Under the pieces are notes generated by a model. The model saw nothing but the letters and a program-made list of their open reading frames with translations. It was not told where the DNA came from and did no database searches. A stretch of 64,000 nucleotides of DNA from Phycomyces blakesleeanus NRRL 1555(-) (lineage: Eukaryota; Mucoromycota; Mucoromycetes; Mucorales; Phycomycetaceae), in the NCBI RefSeq assembly GCF_001638985.1, contig NW_017265134.1:1240001-1304000 (forward strand). Direction: 5' to 3'. The position numbers were made by a program, and so were the translations under genes. Shown piece by piece: positions 12,072 to 24,647 of the stretch. The stretch's first letter is position 1; the number at the start of each line of letters is the position of its first letter.

Positions 12072-13907
12072 TTATGCAGACACCGTTGCCTTGAGCCTCT
12101 CTTCGCTTTCGACTTCAAGTGCTGGGTCGGGTCTAATGGGTGCTATGGAGTATCCTAAACGTTCATTGTCAAATCCCGGAGAATGAAAGGCTGTCCTGGA
12201 CTCATTTGGTAAGAAGTGGCGATGAAACTGGGACCTTTTATCACGGGCATCAATAAGGGGAGGTATTTTGGGTCCCTGTTGGTTCCTTGTGCGCTCGCGC
12301 ATCTTTTGTTGCTGGGCCAGCAATTTCTGGTGAAGTTGGAGTTGTTCTTGAAGGGCAACAAGCTGTTGCTGTTGTGCCTTGTGCGCAAGCAAGGCAGCTG
12401 CTGTTGTCGTACTGATCAAAGAAGGTTTCGTAGTATTAGGTGTCCGAACCTCTGTGCTTCTTTCTAGTGTTGGTTTGTGACCATGGTAACCACGAGCACG
12501 AAGATGACTCGCATTGTTATCTCGCACAGGACTTCCAGTTTTCTTTTTTGTATCAGGCTCGACAATCGTAACTGGCTGTTTTCGAGGTGGGTTGGTTGAA
12601 CCAAGGGACGGGATTTTCATTGGTTGAGAACGAGAAGCAGACTTGGTTGTCTTGACACCCTCAACTTCAACGCGTACCTCGAGCCCGTTTACTTTTTCAT
12701 GAAGACCCTTATTTCTTTTTTCAAGGTATCTAATATACTCTACGGCCTTGAACAGTACAGCGCTCTTGGAATTGTTAATATTTTTCAGAGTGGGCACAAT
12801 GTCTGTGAGATCTTTGAAGCCAGTTCTGATTGTACTCCTTCGCTTCTGTTCAGATGCTATGTGATTGGTGCGCTTCTCTTCTTCAGTTAATAGCTCCTTC
12901 TGTGGCTTATTGCGCTTAGGACTGCGACCTTCGGATCCTGACACAGATGCATGACGAACGCTCTCCTCGTCGTCGTCAAGGTCAACACTATCCGATGCCT
13001 GTCGCTTAGTGCTGGTGCGTTCTTGTGGGTATCTGTGTGCTGCAGAGGTGGGTATGTTCTGCTGTAAATAGGCGGTTGAATCCGATCGAAGCCTGTCCTG
13101 AAGGGATTTAAATGCTGATGTTGGCTGGGAGAGCGTACTGCTTACAGGCGAAACTGGGGAAAATGCTAACCTATCACTGCCGTCATTTAGGTAGTTAGGT
13201 TGTATCGTGTGATCTAAGCACATTGACAAGTCATCTGTTGGTGGTGTACCAGTTAGGGATGGCAAGAGACTGAAGCGCTGATGTATTCGGTGCTTTTGCT
13301 GGTCAAGAGACTGAAGAATTGAGCTTCTGCGCCTTTCCTCTTCGCGTTCCATAAACACATGGTTATCTGTGTCTGTTTGGGTCAATGCAGGAAAGGGTAA
13401 GGAGAGTGGGTGAAGAAAATCTTCTTGGGAATCGAATAGACTGGCTAGATTTGGGAGAGTGTCTGCTGTAGAAGATTTAATGTCTTGCTCCATGAAAAAA
13501 GTGTCTAAGAAGGCTGAAAATGTCTTTTGGTCGGCTTCATCGAGGACATCGTTGTCTGGTGGTGGAAAAGGGAATGAGAATGGGTCTTCAGAGAACTGGG
13601 TAGTATCAAGTAAAGGAGGTTCATCGAACAGGACAGGAATGGCAAAATCCGGATCAAGTCCGAAGCTAAATTTGAAGTCTATGGGGTTGTTTGTGTGTGT
13701 GTTTTTTTAATGGATATATATATATATGTTTGAAAAGGATTAGGATAGACTTAATAGATGTATAATACTTCTTGGCATACCTTCAAAGGGAACAGGCTCT
13801 TGAAGGGGTTGAGGAGCGCCGTCTAGGATAGATGGAACAGGGCAGAACCAAGGGTCAGCACGACCAGAGGCAGTCACGTCGGATGTGCTTTGGCTTAGGA
13901 AGTCCAT
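12072..13907 (-). CDS. bHLH transcription factor (Ino4/MLX-like basic region)
   Basis: Two exons (13907-13781, 13678-12072) give 577 residues. The bHLH lies near the middle, beginning KRTNHIASEQKRRSTIRTGF and continuing KDLTDIVPTLKNINNSKSAV and LFKAVEYIRYLEKRNKGLHE, with helix 2 running into a short leucine-zipper-like coil. The basic region keeps His, Glu and Arg at the E-box-reading positions (H..E...R), so it should bind CANNTG sites, probably CACGTG. It resembles the SEQKRR class seen in Ino4 and MLX. Flanks are disordered: an acidic, Phe/Pro-rich N-terminus (possible activation domain), a basic patch before the bHLH (SPKRNKPQKE), and a Gln-rich stretch near the C-terminus. The target pathway is unknown. 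Because Ino4-type factors act in lipid synthesis, a lipid role is conceivable but only inferred. Confidence 0.85.
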
Positions 13908-14409
13908 CGAACCATTGACGAATAAAGAAGAGATGGAAATGTAAAATATTAAAAAAGAAAGAAATAGTGCCGACGGGGAAGCGGTTAATCTTAATTATTT
14001 TCACGGGTACCGTTTCTATTTGTTTTACTCCAGATTTACATAGTGTTCAGTTACACTTGTTGAGCCCATCTTCACTGCTATTCGTTCCCCCCGCCTTTCC
14101 TAACCCTTCTGCTAAACCTTGTTTCATATACATCACACAATACAATCACATGATTATCCCCTTTTACCATATTGTCTAACAGAGCTCTCTTATTAACACA
14201 AAGGCCAGGTGATTATTGCCATTGTTGAAAGAAAAAGTAGTACCAAAAAAAAATGGCTAAATGAACTTTGTCTAAAATAAATACTACGAATAACAACAAT
14301 AAATAAGTATGTAAATAAGTAAATAATAATAATAAATAGAAAATAATAGTAAACTAGAAAGATATGGCCGTGTCTGTGTGTTTGAACTCCCTCCACACTC
14401 TTGAGATAA
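13908..14409. other. Promoter of the bHLH gene and 3' flank of the alcohol oxidase gene
   Basis: About 500 nt, pyrimidine-rich near 14060-14110 and A-rich near 14280-14350. No gene was seen. Confidence 0.5.
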
Positions 14410-16973
14410 TTATTTACTCGACTTGATTATAGAGTCTGCTACATGAAGAGCAATAGCCTGACATGTCACCATCGGATTAACCCCACTTGAGGTTGGGAAA
14501 AGGGAGGCGTCACAGACGTACAAGTTATCAACACCCCACACTTCCCCGGTTGGTCGGGTCACGGATGTCTTTGGAGATACTCCCATTCGACTATTTTTTT
14601 TAAATAAAATAAAAAAAAGTCAGTAAATAGAGTCCTCAACTGCAGAACAATTAACTTACCAAGTTCCCATCTGATGAGCAGACACAACACCGCCGCCGTT
14701 GTCAGGAAACCCATTTGCCCGGATGTCTTTAATCCATTCCTTGAAACGAGGATTATTAACTTCAACCGTCTCTTCTGGTCCAAACACAAATGGCTTCAAT
14801 CCAAGTAGTCCAGTGTGTATCTCTCGTGCCCCAGCCGCACACAAAACCATCACAGCTCCTTCAATGCCTTGGACAATCGACAGTCGGTCGTGGTTGGACA
14901 ACTTGAACGTAATATCAATCTTCCCTGTCTCATCATAGCCTACACGTCCTTTTGAATTCTTGTCTCGTATCATGACAAGAATAGAACTTGTCTGTCGCTG
15001 TCGAAGCATAACCTCTTTGTGCTCCCTCGTACTCAACCATGGAATCCCCACAGCGAATGTTCCAGGGTCAGAGTGAAAACCCTCAAGCTTGGGCCCATAA
15101 TGATCACCGTTTACGTTTTCAAATACATTGGTCATCTAATCAAAGATCTGATCTTAGTGTATTGTTTCAGAAAAATCAATCTTTCTGTTTCATTTATCTT
15201 ACCGCCGTCATAATAGATCCATCATTTGAGTTTATCTGGCGATCATCAAATACGCCATTAACACCAACAGCACAATGAACACGGAGATGCCTTCCAATAT
15301 TCTTGTTCTTTAGCCCACTTCTGATAAGAATTCCCGGAGAGTTTAGTGTGCCACTGGAAACGATAACCCGAGATGCACTGATATGGATCATCTTTTTGGA
15401 CTCATTCAACTGGCACTCAACACCCACAACCTTTCCATCAGTAATTATGACCCTATTCACTTTGGTATTATCTACAAAGCGCGCCCCATGCTTTTCTGCG
15501 GTTCTTAGCCAAGAGTTTGCTGTACTGTTCTTGACACCGTCTTTACATCCAGCATAGCACCAGCCACACTCATGTGGCCTTCCTCCTGTATTTTGAGGAA
15601 TATCCCGGACATCGTAACCAAGTTTCCTACAAGCGGCCAAAATGAGATCCAAATAATAGTAAAATAGAGTGAACAACTTACTTGCAGCCGTCAATAAGAA
15701 CCTGATTTCCTCCACAATGTTTAATTCCAGATGTTTCGGCACCAAGAGCTTGATAAACTTTCTCCAGGTCATCAGAGAACTTGTTATAAGGGGCGTCATT
15801 TTCGATCAATATTTTTTTTCTTACACGTGAAGAGGTCCTATTAAATTACTCACCTTTGTTGAAGTAAAATGAGTGAGACCTTTATTTGCCCACTCCTCTC
15901 GTACAAAGTGCTGGGTCTAAGATAATGTACAGAATTTCATCAGAATAGATCATTTGAACAACACTTGTTTTGTTGTTGTTTTTATTATTATTATAATAAA
16001 TAAATAAATAAATAATAAATAATCTTACCTTTAAACTAGCTCCAAAGTTAATGGCTGTCCCACCACCAAAAGTACTTCCAGCAAAAAATGCGACGGTTCC
16101 ATTTCGAGAAAGGAAAGGTGCTTTTTGCTCATACATACTCGCAAGAGAAGTTTGAATATCCAAACTGAATTCACTTTCATGGTAATATTTTCCCTTCTCG
16201 ATCACAAGGACGGACATTCCAGCTTGAGCTAGTTCAGCAGCACACACACCTGAATACAATATATTTATATATTGCTTGCATTAGAATAAAATCTCCTTTA
16301 TATCAACCCAAATATTACCTCCTCCTGCACCACTTCCAATAATTATAGCATCAAACTTTAAGTCTGGGTGAACCAACTCTTCCTGAGTCATCATCTTGTA
16401 TCTATCCCTTTCAATAGTCGGGCGGTATTTTGGACTACTTCTAACCGGGTCTATTCCTGTACACTTGATGGCCAGTTGATGAGGACTTCCGGTCATGTTA
16501 TACGTCGCACCGATTGCAACTGTCGAGAACAGGATATAAATTGATCGAATTTTGGATATCTTGGAAAATCTCCAGGCTAGGCAGGCTGCTGATTGCTTTT
16601 CTCTATCCAAGTCACTGAACCGACTATAATACCCTGTCAGGGCGTATGTTCCAATTGCAGATGAAAAGGCATCGATAACCATGAATATATCCTTGCACTC
16701 CCTCGGCGGAAATTTGTCAGACATAAAATTTATACACGCCTCGTACACTCCAGGTGTAGAAATAGATAGGGTCGATATCACGTCGATGTCTTCTGAGGAA
16801 CTTTTTGCACTCGGAATGTTTGCTAACTTGTTTTTCAAGGTTTCTTTTTCTTCCTCTGTTAGTGGAGCCAAGAATGTACCAAGGATCGCCTTCAGGGTTT
16901 CTTCTCTGGATGAATTAAGCTTGGTTCCAAAATAGCCAGTGTGACCGAGAGGATGAACAGCGGATTTACTCAT
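14410..16973 (-). CDS. Long-chain fatty alcohol oxidase (GMC-type, FAO family)
   Basis: Seven exons (16973-16319, 16249-16029, 15916-15854, 15779-15682, 15626-15203, 15135-14660, 14590-14410) give 705 residues, typical for the family. An N-terminal region of about 200 residues precedes the flavin-binding site FDAIIIGSGAGGGVCAAELA. Further features are STFGGGTAINFGASLK, ECGWCYAGCKDG, and the conserved block SAHQMGTCRMG that holds the GMC active-site His and is rebuilt across the last intron. The end matches the usual VCDASLFPTSSGVNPM. Family knowledge: FAD-dependent oxidation of long-chain alcohols to aldehydes with release of H2O2, in peroxisomes or microsomes during omega-oxidation of alkanes and lipids. 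The last residues (IKSSK) are not a canonical peroxisomal SKL signal. A possible membrane helix is SIYILFSTVAIGATYN. Confidence 0.92.
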
Positions 16974-19900
16974 TTCTTGTCAAGATTAATTTTTTTTTAA
17001 AAAAAAGCGAAAGCTGAAAAAGACACAGACTTGGAGTACACGTATATATTTTAGATTTAATCAAGGGTTTTTGAAGTCTGCATACAATTTAAACTTGTGT
17101 ATATACACGAGATGAACTTGGCAACGAGAAAATACATAATTCAATAATGTCACCCTGTAACCCATAAATATTCGTCTTATTTAAAACACTCTGAGAGTTA
17201 AAATACAGTACAGTCAAACATACATAAGTATTGTGCCAAATTAGAGGTTAAAGGCAATTTATCATATGTTCATCTCCTAGGGAGGTGTAACTAGATTGTC
17301 GTTTTTTTAGTCGTATAACAATAGTAAATTCGGAAGACAGATTACACTTTATTCAATGTATTGCTACACTATGGTACAAAAGAAAAGGACGAATTTGGCA
17401 GGAGATTCTTGAAAAATATATCTCTAAGCATACCCCGGAGCACATTAAGAAAATACACCCCTAAACATAATTTTTTTGTTCCGTAATGCTAGTCAAAACA
17501 ACAACACCAACAATAATAACAGTAGTAGTAGAGTATGCAAAGTACGAACCTCCTAACAAGCTAACTGTTAACTATAAATTTTGCGTTATCCTGTATGTAA
17601 TCTACATCTATAATATGGTATTATTCTTTCGATATACTTTAATGGAAAACTTGGTTCATTGATATATGTTACTATTGTTCGTTTGACAATTAAATTGACT
17701 ATATTTCTTTTAACTTTAGTACCTTTATTTACTTATAAATTACATTTAAATCTATCGACTTTTAACCTATTATTATTAAAGCAAGATACTTTGACAGAGA
17801 AAAAGCGTATATTAAGACAGTAGTAATAATACGAGTGTATAAAGTATATTGACACAATACAAGAAAATAAATTTTGAGTGCATAGAGAGTACTGTTTCAA
17901 TTTGTATTAGTATATTGATCATGTTATAATATATGTGTCTTAAATTTATGTAATACATTATTATAAAGAAATTATCCGCTATGGTTTGATACAGGAAATA
18001 TGATATAAATGTAGATAACTAGAAGAAGAAGAAGAAGAAGAAAACGAACCTCTTCAAAAACAAATTAATATTTTTGCATCCTAAAACGATTTCTTAATAT
18101 ATACATATATATTTTGGCATAAACTGATTCAAATACGGATCTTTTATCTATTACTAAAATAAAAATCAAACTTAAGCAAAGGCTTTTGCCTAAGATAAGT
18201 CCAAGATAGCATTGGTGTATACATCATTGTAGTGTTTGTATTCTTTAAATTTAATTAATTGTTTTGGTTTACAAACATTTTCTCAGACCTCTTCTTTTGG
18301 ACAAAACAACCAAAAACACATTTTAACTGATCGTCGTAAATCTATGTACGTATCTTTATTTCCCAGGCTTCGACCACCGATACAATGTCCTTGGTACAAC
18401 TGCAGCACAAATGCTTTCAAGTTCATATTTCCGAGTGTCGCCAATATCCCTATTGAAAACCGGGATGTCTACTGATGGAATTAATGATCTACTATTTGAT
18501 GCAATCTTTACAGACTCCTCCCTCTTCCCTCCTTTTTTGTTTTAGCTGTAATATAATAGCCGTATGTTATCTATCGCAAAAGTATTTTCCTATTTGATAT
18601 TCAAAAATAATTCCTGGGCCAGGTCATACATTTATTATATCTCTTGTAATCCATTGTGCCGCACAAACTCTTTGGTAGTATCCCTTTATCAAATTATTAG
18701 TATTGTTAATCTCTCATGGACTTCTTTAGGAAAATTAGTATATATTTATCATATCTGACATTATATTACATTACATCCCTTAAAAGTGTTTGCATTACTT
18801 GTACACAAAAAATATGTGTAAATAATCAAAATATACTACATGCTTCCATCGATATATGATCTCATTAGATAAGACATTGGAAATAGCAGCACGTATTAAT
18901 AGGCTTCATTATTTTAAAAAAGCTCTTTTTTAAATAAAATAATAGTAGTTATATCTCTTTCTCTTTATCTCGTAACAGTATGGTTCTCAGAATTTGTTTA
19001 ATACTTCTTCATTCCCTCATGTTCAAAATACAGTATCTTTGAGCCGCTTAAAAGCTATTAAATAAGACTGACTTTATCCTGAAACACTTGAACGCGAAAA
19101 TTGTGTTTCTTTGTTTTATTAATTTTGTATTTTTTTGTTTGTTTACAGTGAAAACAAAAAAGCTTTATCAATTTTTGTTATTCAAAAACCCACACTAAAA
19201 TCACATTACGAAAAACAACTAATGATGAATAAGTGCTATTCAAATGGCTAATTAACTACAATCGAGACAAAACACTTACCTCATGACAACCTGATTATCT
19301 AGAAACTACTACACAGACAAAAAGACGAAACATATTCCTTTTTTTGTGATATTCTAAAAGAAAAAAAAACGGAATTCTAAGAATGCGCATCATCTACTTC
19401 AAACTTGCCATGATTAAAATTCTCATCTTTCACTTTCGATTAAAAGTACATTATTTTCTTATTGCGAGGAATTTATATTTTAGCATTCGAATACCAATTG
19501 AATAGTAGTGCGATCAATCTTGGTATTTTAAAAGAACTGGATTAGTATTCAATGACACTTTATGTCAGGAATTGATTCATTTGAATTTCTTTTTTTTTAA
19601 AAAAAAAGGTAGTTATAGATGAATTGCAAAATAAATTGATCAAAGATAAATAAGGTCAAATTACCTGAGGCAGAAACATATTCGCTTATTTTATACAGGT
19701 TCAGCTTTCAATACGTTTATATTTGAATGTCACAAAGAATCTTTGAAACAGTTTTCAATATGCTTACCAGAGTAAAGGTTCGTTGTACGACCAAGACAGG
19801 CATTAAGTATTGTTAAAATGTTAATGGCTTCTTTTTTTTTTACTCTTTGGAGAAATATTCACTTTTATTAGACATATCTATTTATGGTAGGATTAGTATG

Positions 19901-20492
19901 TCAAAGAAATATTGCTATTTTAATTAAAAAAAAATACAGCTATAAACAAAATGCTTAGAGTATTTTACTCCCCCATTAGGATCTTATGAATAACCAAGCA
20001 TATATTACTCTATATAACAGAAGTTTAAGCTTGCTAAACATCATATTTGATACTATTTAAATGTATTCGCTAAAGCGTATAGTTCTGTTAATTTATACTG
20101 TTTCTAGAACACTAAATTGACAGCGTACCTCAGTTGGATATCTATGATACACAAAATTTGACAGCTCATCCCCATTATACAGGTTAAGATTTTAAGCTAT
20201 GAAGTTTATCAAACGCTGGTTTCCGTTTCTGGCATTCAAGCCATATATATATATATGAACAATTTTGAAATATTGCTTTATATAAGAATATATTTGATCC
20301 TGGTAAATATCTTTATCTAGGAACCTGATACAAAAAAAACTCAATCTTAACAAAGCAGTCTTCTTTTTTAGATATTTTAATAGCCGCCCATCATAAAATC
20401 AAACCACACAGCTTTACCCAATCTTACACTCTTCTTGTCCGACTATCTCTCTTTTCAACGTCTGAAAAAAAAACCATATTTCACACAATACT
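16974..20492. other. 3.5 kb AT-rich intergenic region, no gene recognised
   Basis: This is the upstream region of both the alcohol oxidase (minus) and the endonuclease III gene (plus). It holds T-tract/A-tract palindromes (near 16990 and 19590), a GAA-type microsatellite (about 18024-18043) and an (AT)n run near 20244. Short open frames at 18236-18475 and 18564-18758 have no recognisable motif. A non-coding RNA or decayed element cannot be excluded. Confidence 0.5.
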
Positions 20493-22055
20493 ATGACTGT
20501 TCGCCGAAGTACCCGGGTCAAGAACTTATCAGCATTGCCTGATATTATAAGTAGCTCTACAAAAACAATATCCCTTTCTTCGGAGGAAGTACAAGATAAT
20601 AAGATCGAAGCAGACAGTAACAAGAAAGCACCGAAAAAGTACAATGTCAAAAATAAACCTTTTTCGGATACGTACATGGCTATTCGAACAAAGAGAGTCA
20701 AAAAAGAAGACTCTCTGGACGATATAACAATACTTAAGAAACGAGTAAAGACTGAATCCACTATATCAACAACTGCGAATTCATCAAAAAAGAAAGTCAG
20801 CGTGAAACAAGAAGTTTTAAATGGTGTTGCTCCGACCAATTGGAGGATTGTATTCGACCGCATAAAGGCTTATAGAAAGATAACTGAGGCACCGGTTGAT
20901 ACCATGGGTTGCGAACGCCTAGGAGACAGAACCGCAAGCCCAGAGGTAAGACGACTCTTCTTATTATCTTCTTATATATATATTCAAGTATTAATTGTCC
21001 TGGATCTTGATTATAGACATATAGATTTCAAACTTTGGTTGCTTTGATGTTATCCGCACAAACCAAAGACACTGTGACAAGTGTTGTAGTAAGAAACCTT
21101 CAAAAGGACTTACCAGGTGGCCTTACACTGGAAAGTATACTCAATGTGAATGAACAAGAACTAGATGATCGTATTAGGGCTGTTGGATTTCACACCAAGA
21201 AGGCTGCGTAAGTTTGAGTCAGTCGATGTGTTTATTTACACATACCTAACTATTTTGATTAATTTGTATAAAAGGTATATTAAAAAGACTGCCGAAATCT
21301 TACGAGATAAGTTTAATGGTGATGTTCCCTCTACGATTGAAGATCTTACAAGTCTTCCTGGTGTTGGTAAGATATTTTTCTTATTTTCCTCTTATAAATT
21401 ATTTGTGACTAATTCATATTTTTAGGACCCAAAATGGTATATTTAAAATACCGTATTTTTTATAAGTAAAGTGAGCTTAAGATAATTACCACATTTACTG
21501 TTTTGTTATAGGGATTTTTAACATTACAAGTAGCTTGGAAATTGTATGTTTCTTCTCTTCATTTCATTTTTACCAATTAAACTAAAGAATATATACTTTT
21601 ATACATTAGAAATCTAGGAATTGGTGTCGATGTACATGTGCACAGAATATCCAATCGTCTTGGATGGTGTAATACTATGGACAAGCTTCCGGAAGATACA
21701 AGAAAGGTGAGAAAGAAAAGGTTAAACCTAATTTTTCCCTTCCTTTTTAATTCTTTTTGTTTGTTTGTTTGTTATTTTGGCTGATCAGAACCTCGAATCA
21801 TGGCTACCAAGAGAACATTGGAGAGAAATCAATCCAATTCTTGTTGGATATGGTCAGACAGTGTGTATCCCTAGAGGACCGAAATGTGGAGAATGTCCTG
21901 TTAGTGAACTATGTCCTTCTTCTATTGTTAAAGTCCAAAAAAAGGGTATAAAGGTCAAAGCTCAAGTCAAAGTCAAAGATGAGCCTGACGAGACTACTTC
22001 GAGGTTTTTTAAAGAAGAAGTTACAGCAGTAAAGACCGAGGTTTTTGACTGGTAA
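20493..22055 (+). CDS. Endonuclease III homologue (NTG1/NTHL1), bifunctional DNA glycosylase/AP lyase
   Basis: Seven exons (20493-20945, 21017-21207, 21275-21366, 21426-21436, 21512-21543, 21610-21706, 21789-22055) give 380 residues. The N-terminal 115 residues are basic and Ser/Thr/Lys-rich, suited to nuclear or mitochondrial targeting. The catalytic part has [17 protein letters not shown], the helix-hairpin-helix [17 protein letters not shown] with the Schiff-base Lys, [15 protein letters not shown] with the catalytic Asp, and the [4Fe-4S] loop [17 protein letters not shown] with exact C-X6-C-X2-C-X5-C spacing. Family knowledge: it removes oxidised pyrimidines such as thymine glycol and nicks the abasic site in base excision repair. 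An acidic and basic tail follows the cluster. All catalytic residues are present. The micro-exon at 21426-21436 is needed to rebuild the active site. Confidence 0.95.
21426..21436 (+). other. 11-nt micro-exon carrying the catalytic lysine of the endonuclease III gene
   Basis: The segment is bounded by AG upstream and GT downstream, and restores LPGVG-PK-MGFL in frame between the exons ending at 21366 and starting at 21512. The AAA codon is the active-site Lys equivalent to K120 of E. coli Nth. Confidence 0.8.
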
Positions 22056-22226
22056 AAGCGAAAGGCAAAAGTCTCCCATGTAAATTATATATTATTTAAT
22101 ATATACTAGCCAGTCAGAGTCGCTCGAATTTTCTTTTTTGGAATTTTTAGTCTGTCCACCTCAGTTGTATTCATTTCCTTAAAAAAGAACTCTTATAGTA
22201 CCAATCATATAATTACCCCTCACATA

Positions 22227-22256
22227 CACTCGAGTGTAATAGGTCATTGGACGGTC
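22227..22256. repeat. Left terminal inverted repeat of the Tc1/mariner element
   Basis: Starts CACTCGAGTGTAATAGGTCA and is the inverse of 23573-23602, with 29 of 30 positions matching. Confidence 0.9.
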
Positions 22257-22381
22257 TTCTAATTTTCAAAATTATTTTTCAAGCATATTATGGACGATAT
22301 TTTCTTTTCAACAATGTTGATAATAAAATGTGCTCAGAATAAAGCAAAACTTAGAGAAAACATAGTTTATTATATATATAT

Positions 22382-23471
22382 TTAAGAGAAAAGGTATGAG
22401 CTCTGGTAATGAGTTGTGTCACCACCTCTCTCGATTACTTCTTTAAGCCTATCTGGCATGCTGGCTACCAAAGTTTCCAGAACTTGAAGTGGTATCTCCA
22501 ACCATGTCTTGTGGATTACCGCTTCAAGTTCTTCCACATTGGTTACTTGTGCTCTATTCTTGCGAAGTTTCCTCGCAAGATGAGCCCAAATATGCTCGAT
22601 AGGATTAAGATCTGGGCTCTGGGCAGGCCAAAAATCAAAGCTATCTATTAGACACCTCTCTTTTTTATACCATGTGGCATAAGCGCCCGTGTGGCATGGT
22701 GCACCATTCTCTTGGAACAAAAACTGTTTGTTATTATCCCTGGACAGTTCCTCGTACCAGGGAAGAAAGTACTGAGCCAAACAGTCGATGTACTTGTCTT
22801 GATCGATGTTTCCTTTCAATGTTACCAAGGGGCCAAGACCCCCACCCCCAGAAACAACCCCAAATCATGACGGAACCCTTACCAAACTTGTATGTTTGGA
22901 CAATATGGTTCTTGTCAAACCTCTCGCCAGTCTTTCTGATGACTCTGACTCTTCCATCATTGCCAACTACCATGAATCTGGACTCGTCTGACCAGACAAC
23001 TGACTTCCACTGCTCAACAGTCCAATTCACTTTGTCAAGGCACCATTTCAGCCTGTTTTCCTTCTGTTTCTCGGTCAACCCTGGCTTGCGAGCTGCTGAG
23101 TGAGAACTAAAGCCAAGAAGTTCCATGTTCTTACGGAATGTAGTCATGCAGATGGAGATTCCCACATCGACTAATCTCTGATGCTGAGCCGCAATTGACA
23201 CGAATGGCTCACTACGAAATGAGCGCACCATCACAGATTGTGTTCTCTTTGTAACCTTTGGTTCCCTTCCTAGACGTGTCAAGGGCTTGGAAACACCTTT
23301 ATCTCTGAAGGCTTTCACTACATTTCCAACAGTGCTCTTCGGAATGTCAAGGGCTTTAGAGATTTCTCCATATGTAGTGTCCTTCTCCCATTGACCTATA
23401 ATTCGGCCCCTAATGAACGCATCTAACTCTTGTCTTTTGGGTTTTGTGATGCTAGAAGTTGGTGGAGTCAT
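22382..23471 (-). pseudogene. Tc1/mariner transposase, frameshifted
   Basis: The likely start MTPPTSSITKPKRQELDAF (23471) leads into a helix-turn-helix region (GEISKALDIPKSTVGNVV) and the first catalytic block VVWSDESRFMVVGNDGRV. Near 22839-22849 the frame shifts by one base within two runs of five C (G on the coding strand), after KFGKGSVMIWGCF. The second frame continues LVTLKGNIDQDKYIDCL and ends with FWPAQSPDLNPIEHIW, the third catalytic block with its Glu. The second block reads FLFQENGAPCHT, where relatives usually have QEDNAPCH or similar, so the second catalytic Asp appears to be Asn. The copy should be inactive on two counts unless the frameshift is a sequencing error in the homopolymer. 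Confidence 0.88.
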
Positions 23472-23572
23472 TTTGTGCTTTTGTTTTATTTGTTTAAGAG
23501 TTTTTAGTGGTTTTACAAAGAAAAGAGTATTTTGATAATGCATAAAAAAAATCAAAAAATCAAAAAATCTGT

Positions 23573-23602
23573 GACCGTCTAATGACCTATTACACTCGAG
23601 TG
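23573..23602. repeat. Right terminal inverted repeat of the Tc1/mariner element
   Basis: Inverse of 22227-22256, ending with the same CACTCGAGTG palindrome just before the TA target duplication. Confidence 0.9.
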
Positions 23603-23604
23603 TA

Positions 23605-24602
23605 TAGCAGACAGAAATATTTGCATAAAAATTAGTAGATGTTGACCATAGGAAAATCAAGCGAGCAGTTTCTTTAATAAAATAATATGTCTATAACTCT
23701 CTGCCTGTTTTCTCTGTCCTTGCTATTGTCCAGATCGGCTTCTAACGTTATATATTTTTCCTCGACATAATAGTATGGCATATCTTCTCACCATATAATA
23801 AATGCAGTATATATAATCTAATAATCTACATTTTACCTGTATATTGCTTTATGGTACCTGAATTCCCTGTTTGATAATAATGATACTTTGAGGTATATAA
23901 ACATGGGGTAAATTAAAACCATTATTTCTAAGATATCCTTCTTTTTCTTTATTTCCATAGATCACAGAGAATGTTTAGTAGAAATGATACCATGACTTTG
24001 AATAGCCCACAAATCCAACTCTTCGATCTACCAACTTTTTTTTGTAAAACAGCTTTCCCAGTATTCATGGAATATGATATTTGGTTATGCTATAAAATCT
24101 GAAAATCGGTAAGTTTAATAGTTGACATATGTATCCTGACCAACAGCGTTCCTAAAATTATACATAGACTAAGCATATTATCCCAAAAGCAACCTTGTCA
24201 TCACAGCCTCGTTTCCAAATTTGTTGGCCGATTTTGTATGTTTTGAGACTGAATCATTCACCTTTATTGTGTATTACACAAGCATGATCATCATTCTCAC
24301 ACTATAAACCTTAGTTCATCTGACCAGGTCATCTCGACCCATCATTGAACGAACGTTCACTAAATGTGATCTCTCGTCAAATGAAGTGTTTTCTCTCTCT
24401 CTCTCTCTCTCTCTCTAGCATGCTTAGTATGAGCTAATCTTTTTACGCTTAGCATGAAACAAGCTCACTTTGTTTCGGGTAATGTGTAGAAGCCATGTTA
24501 ATAAGGTACATATACCAGTTTTTGTGAAGTCATCCGGGCCGAATAAATATTTCTTTGCTGACTAGCTAACACAGCCTGTTATTGGGCATAACAATAACAC
24601 AC

Positions 24603-24647
<45 letters not shown>

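Larger units (their letters stand above)
22227..23602 (-). mobile_element. Tc1/mariner DNA transposon, 1376 bp, degenerate copy
   Basis: Flanked by TA dinucleotides (22225-22226 and 23603-23604), the usual Tc1/mariner target duplication. Its ends are 30-bp inverted repeats (22227-22256 and 23573-23602) that differ at one position and start with the palindrome CACTCGAGTG. The interior holds one minus-strand transposase, now frameshifted. The near-identical ends argue for a fairly recent insertion. It lies about 170 bp downstream of the endonuclease III gene. Confidence 0.93.
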
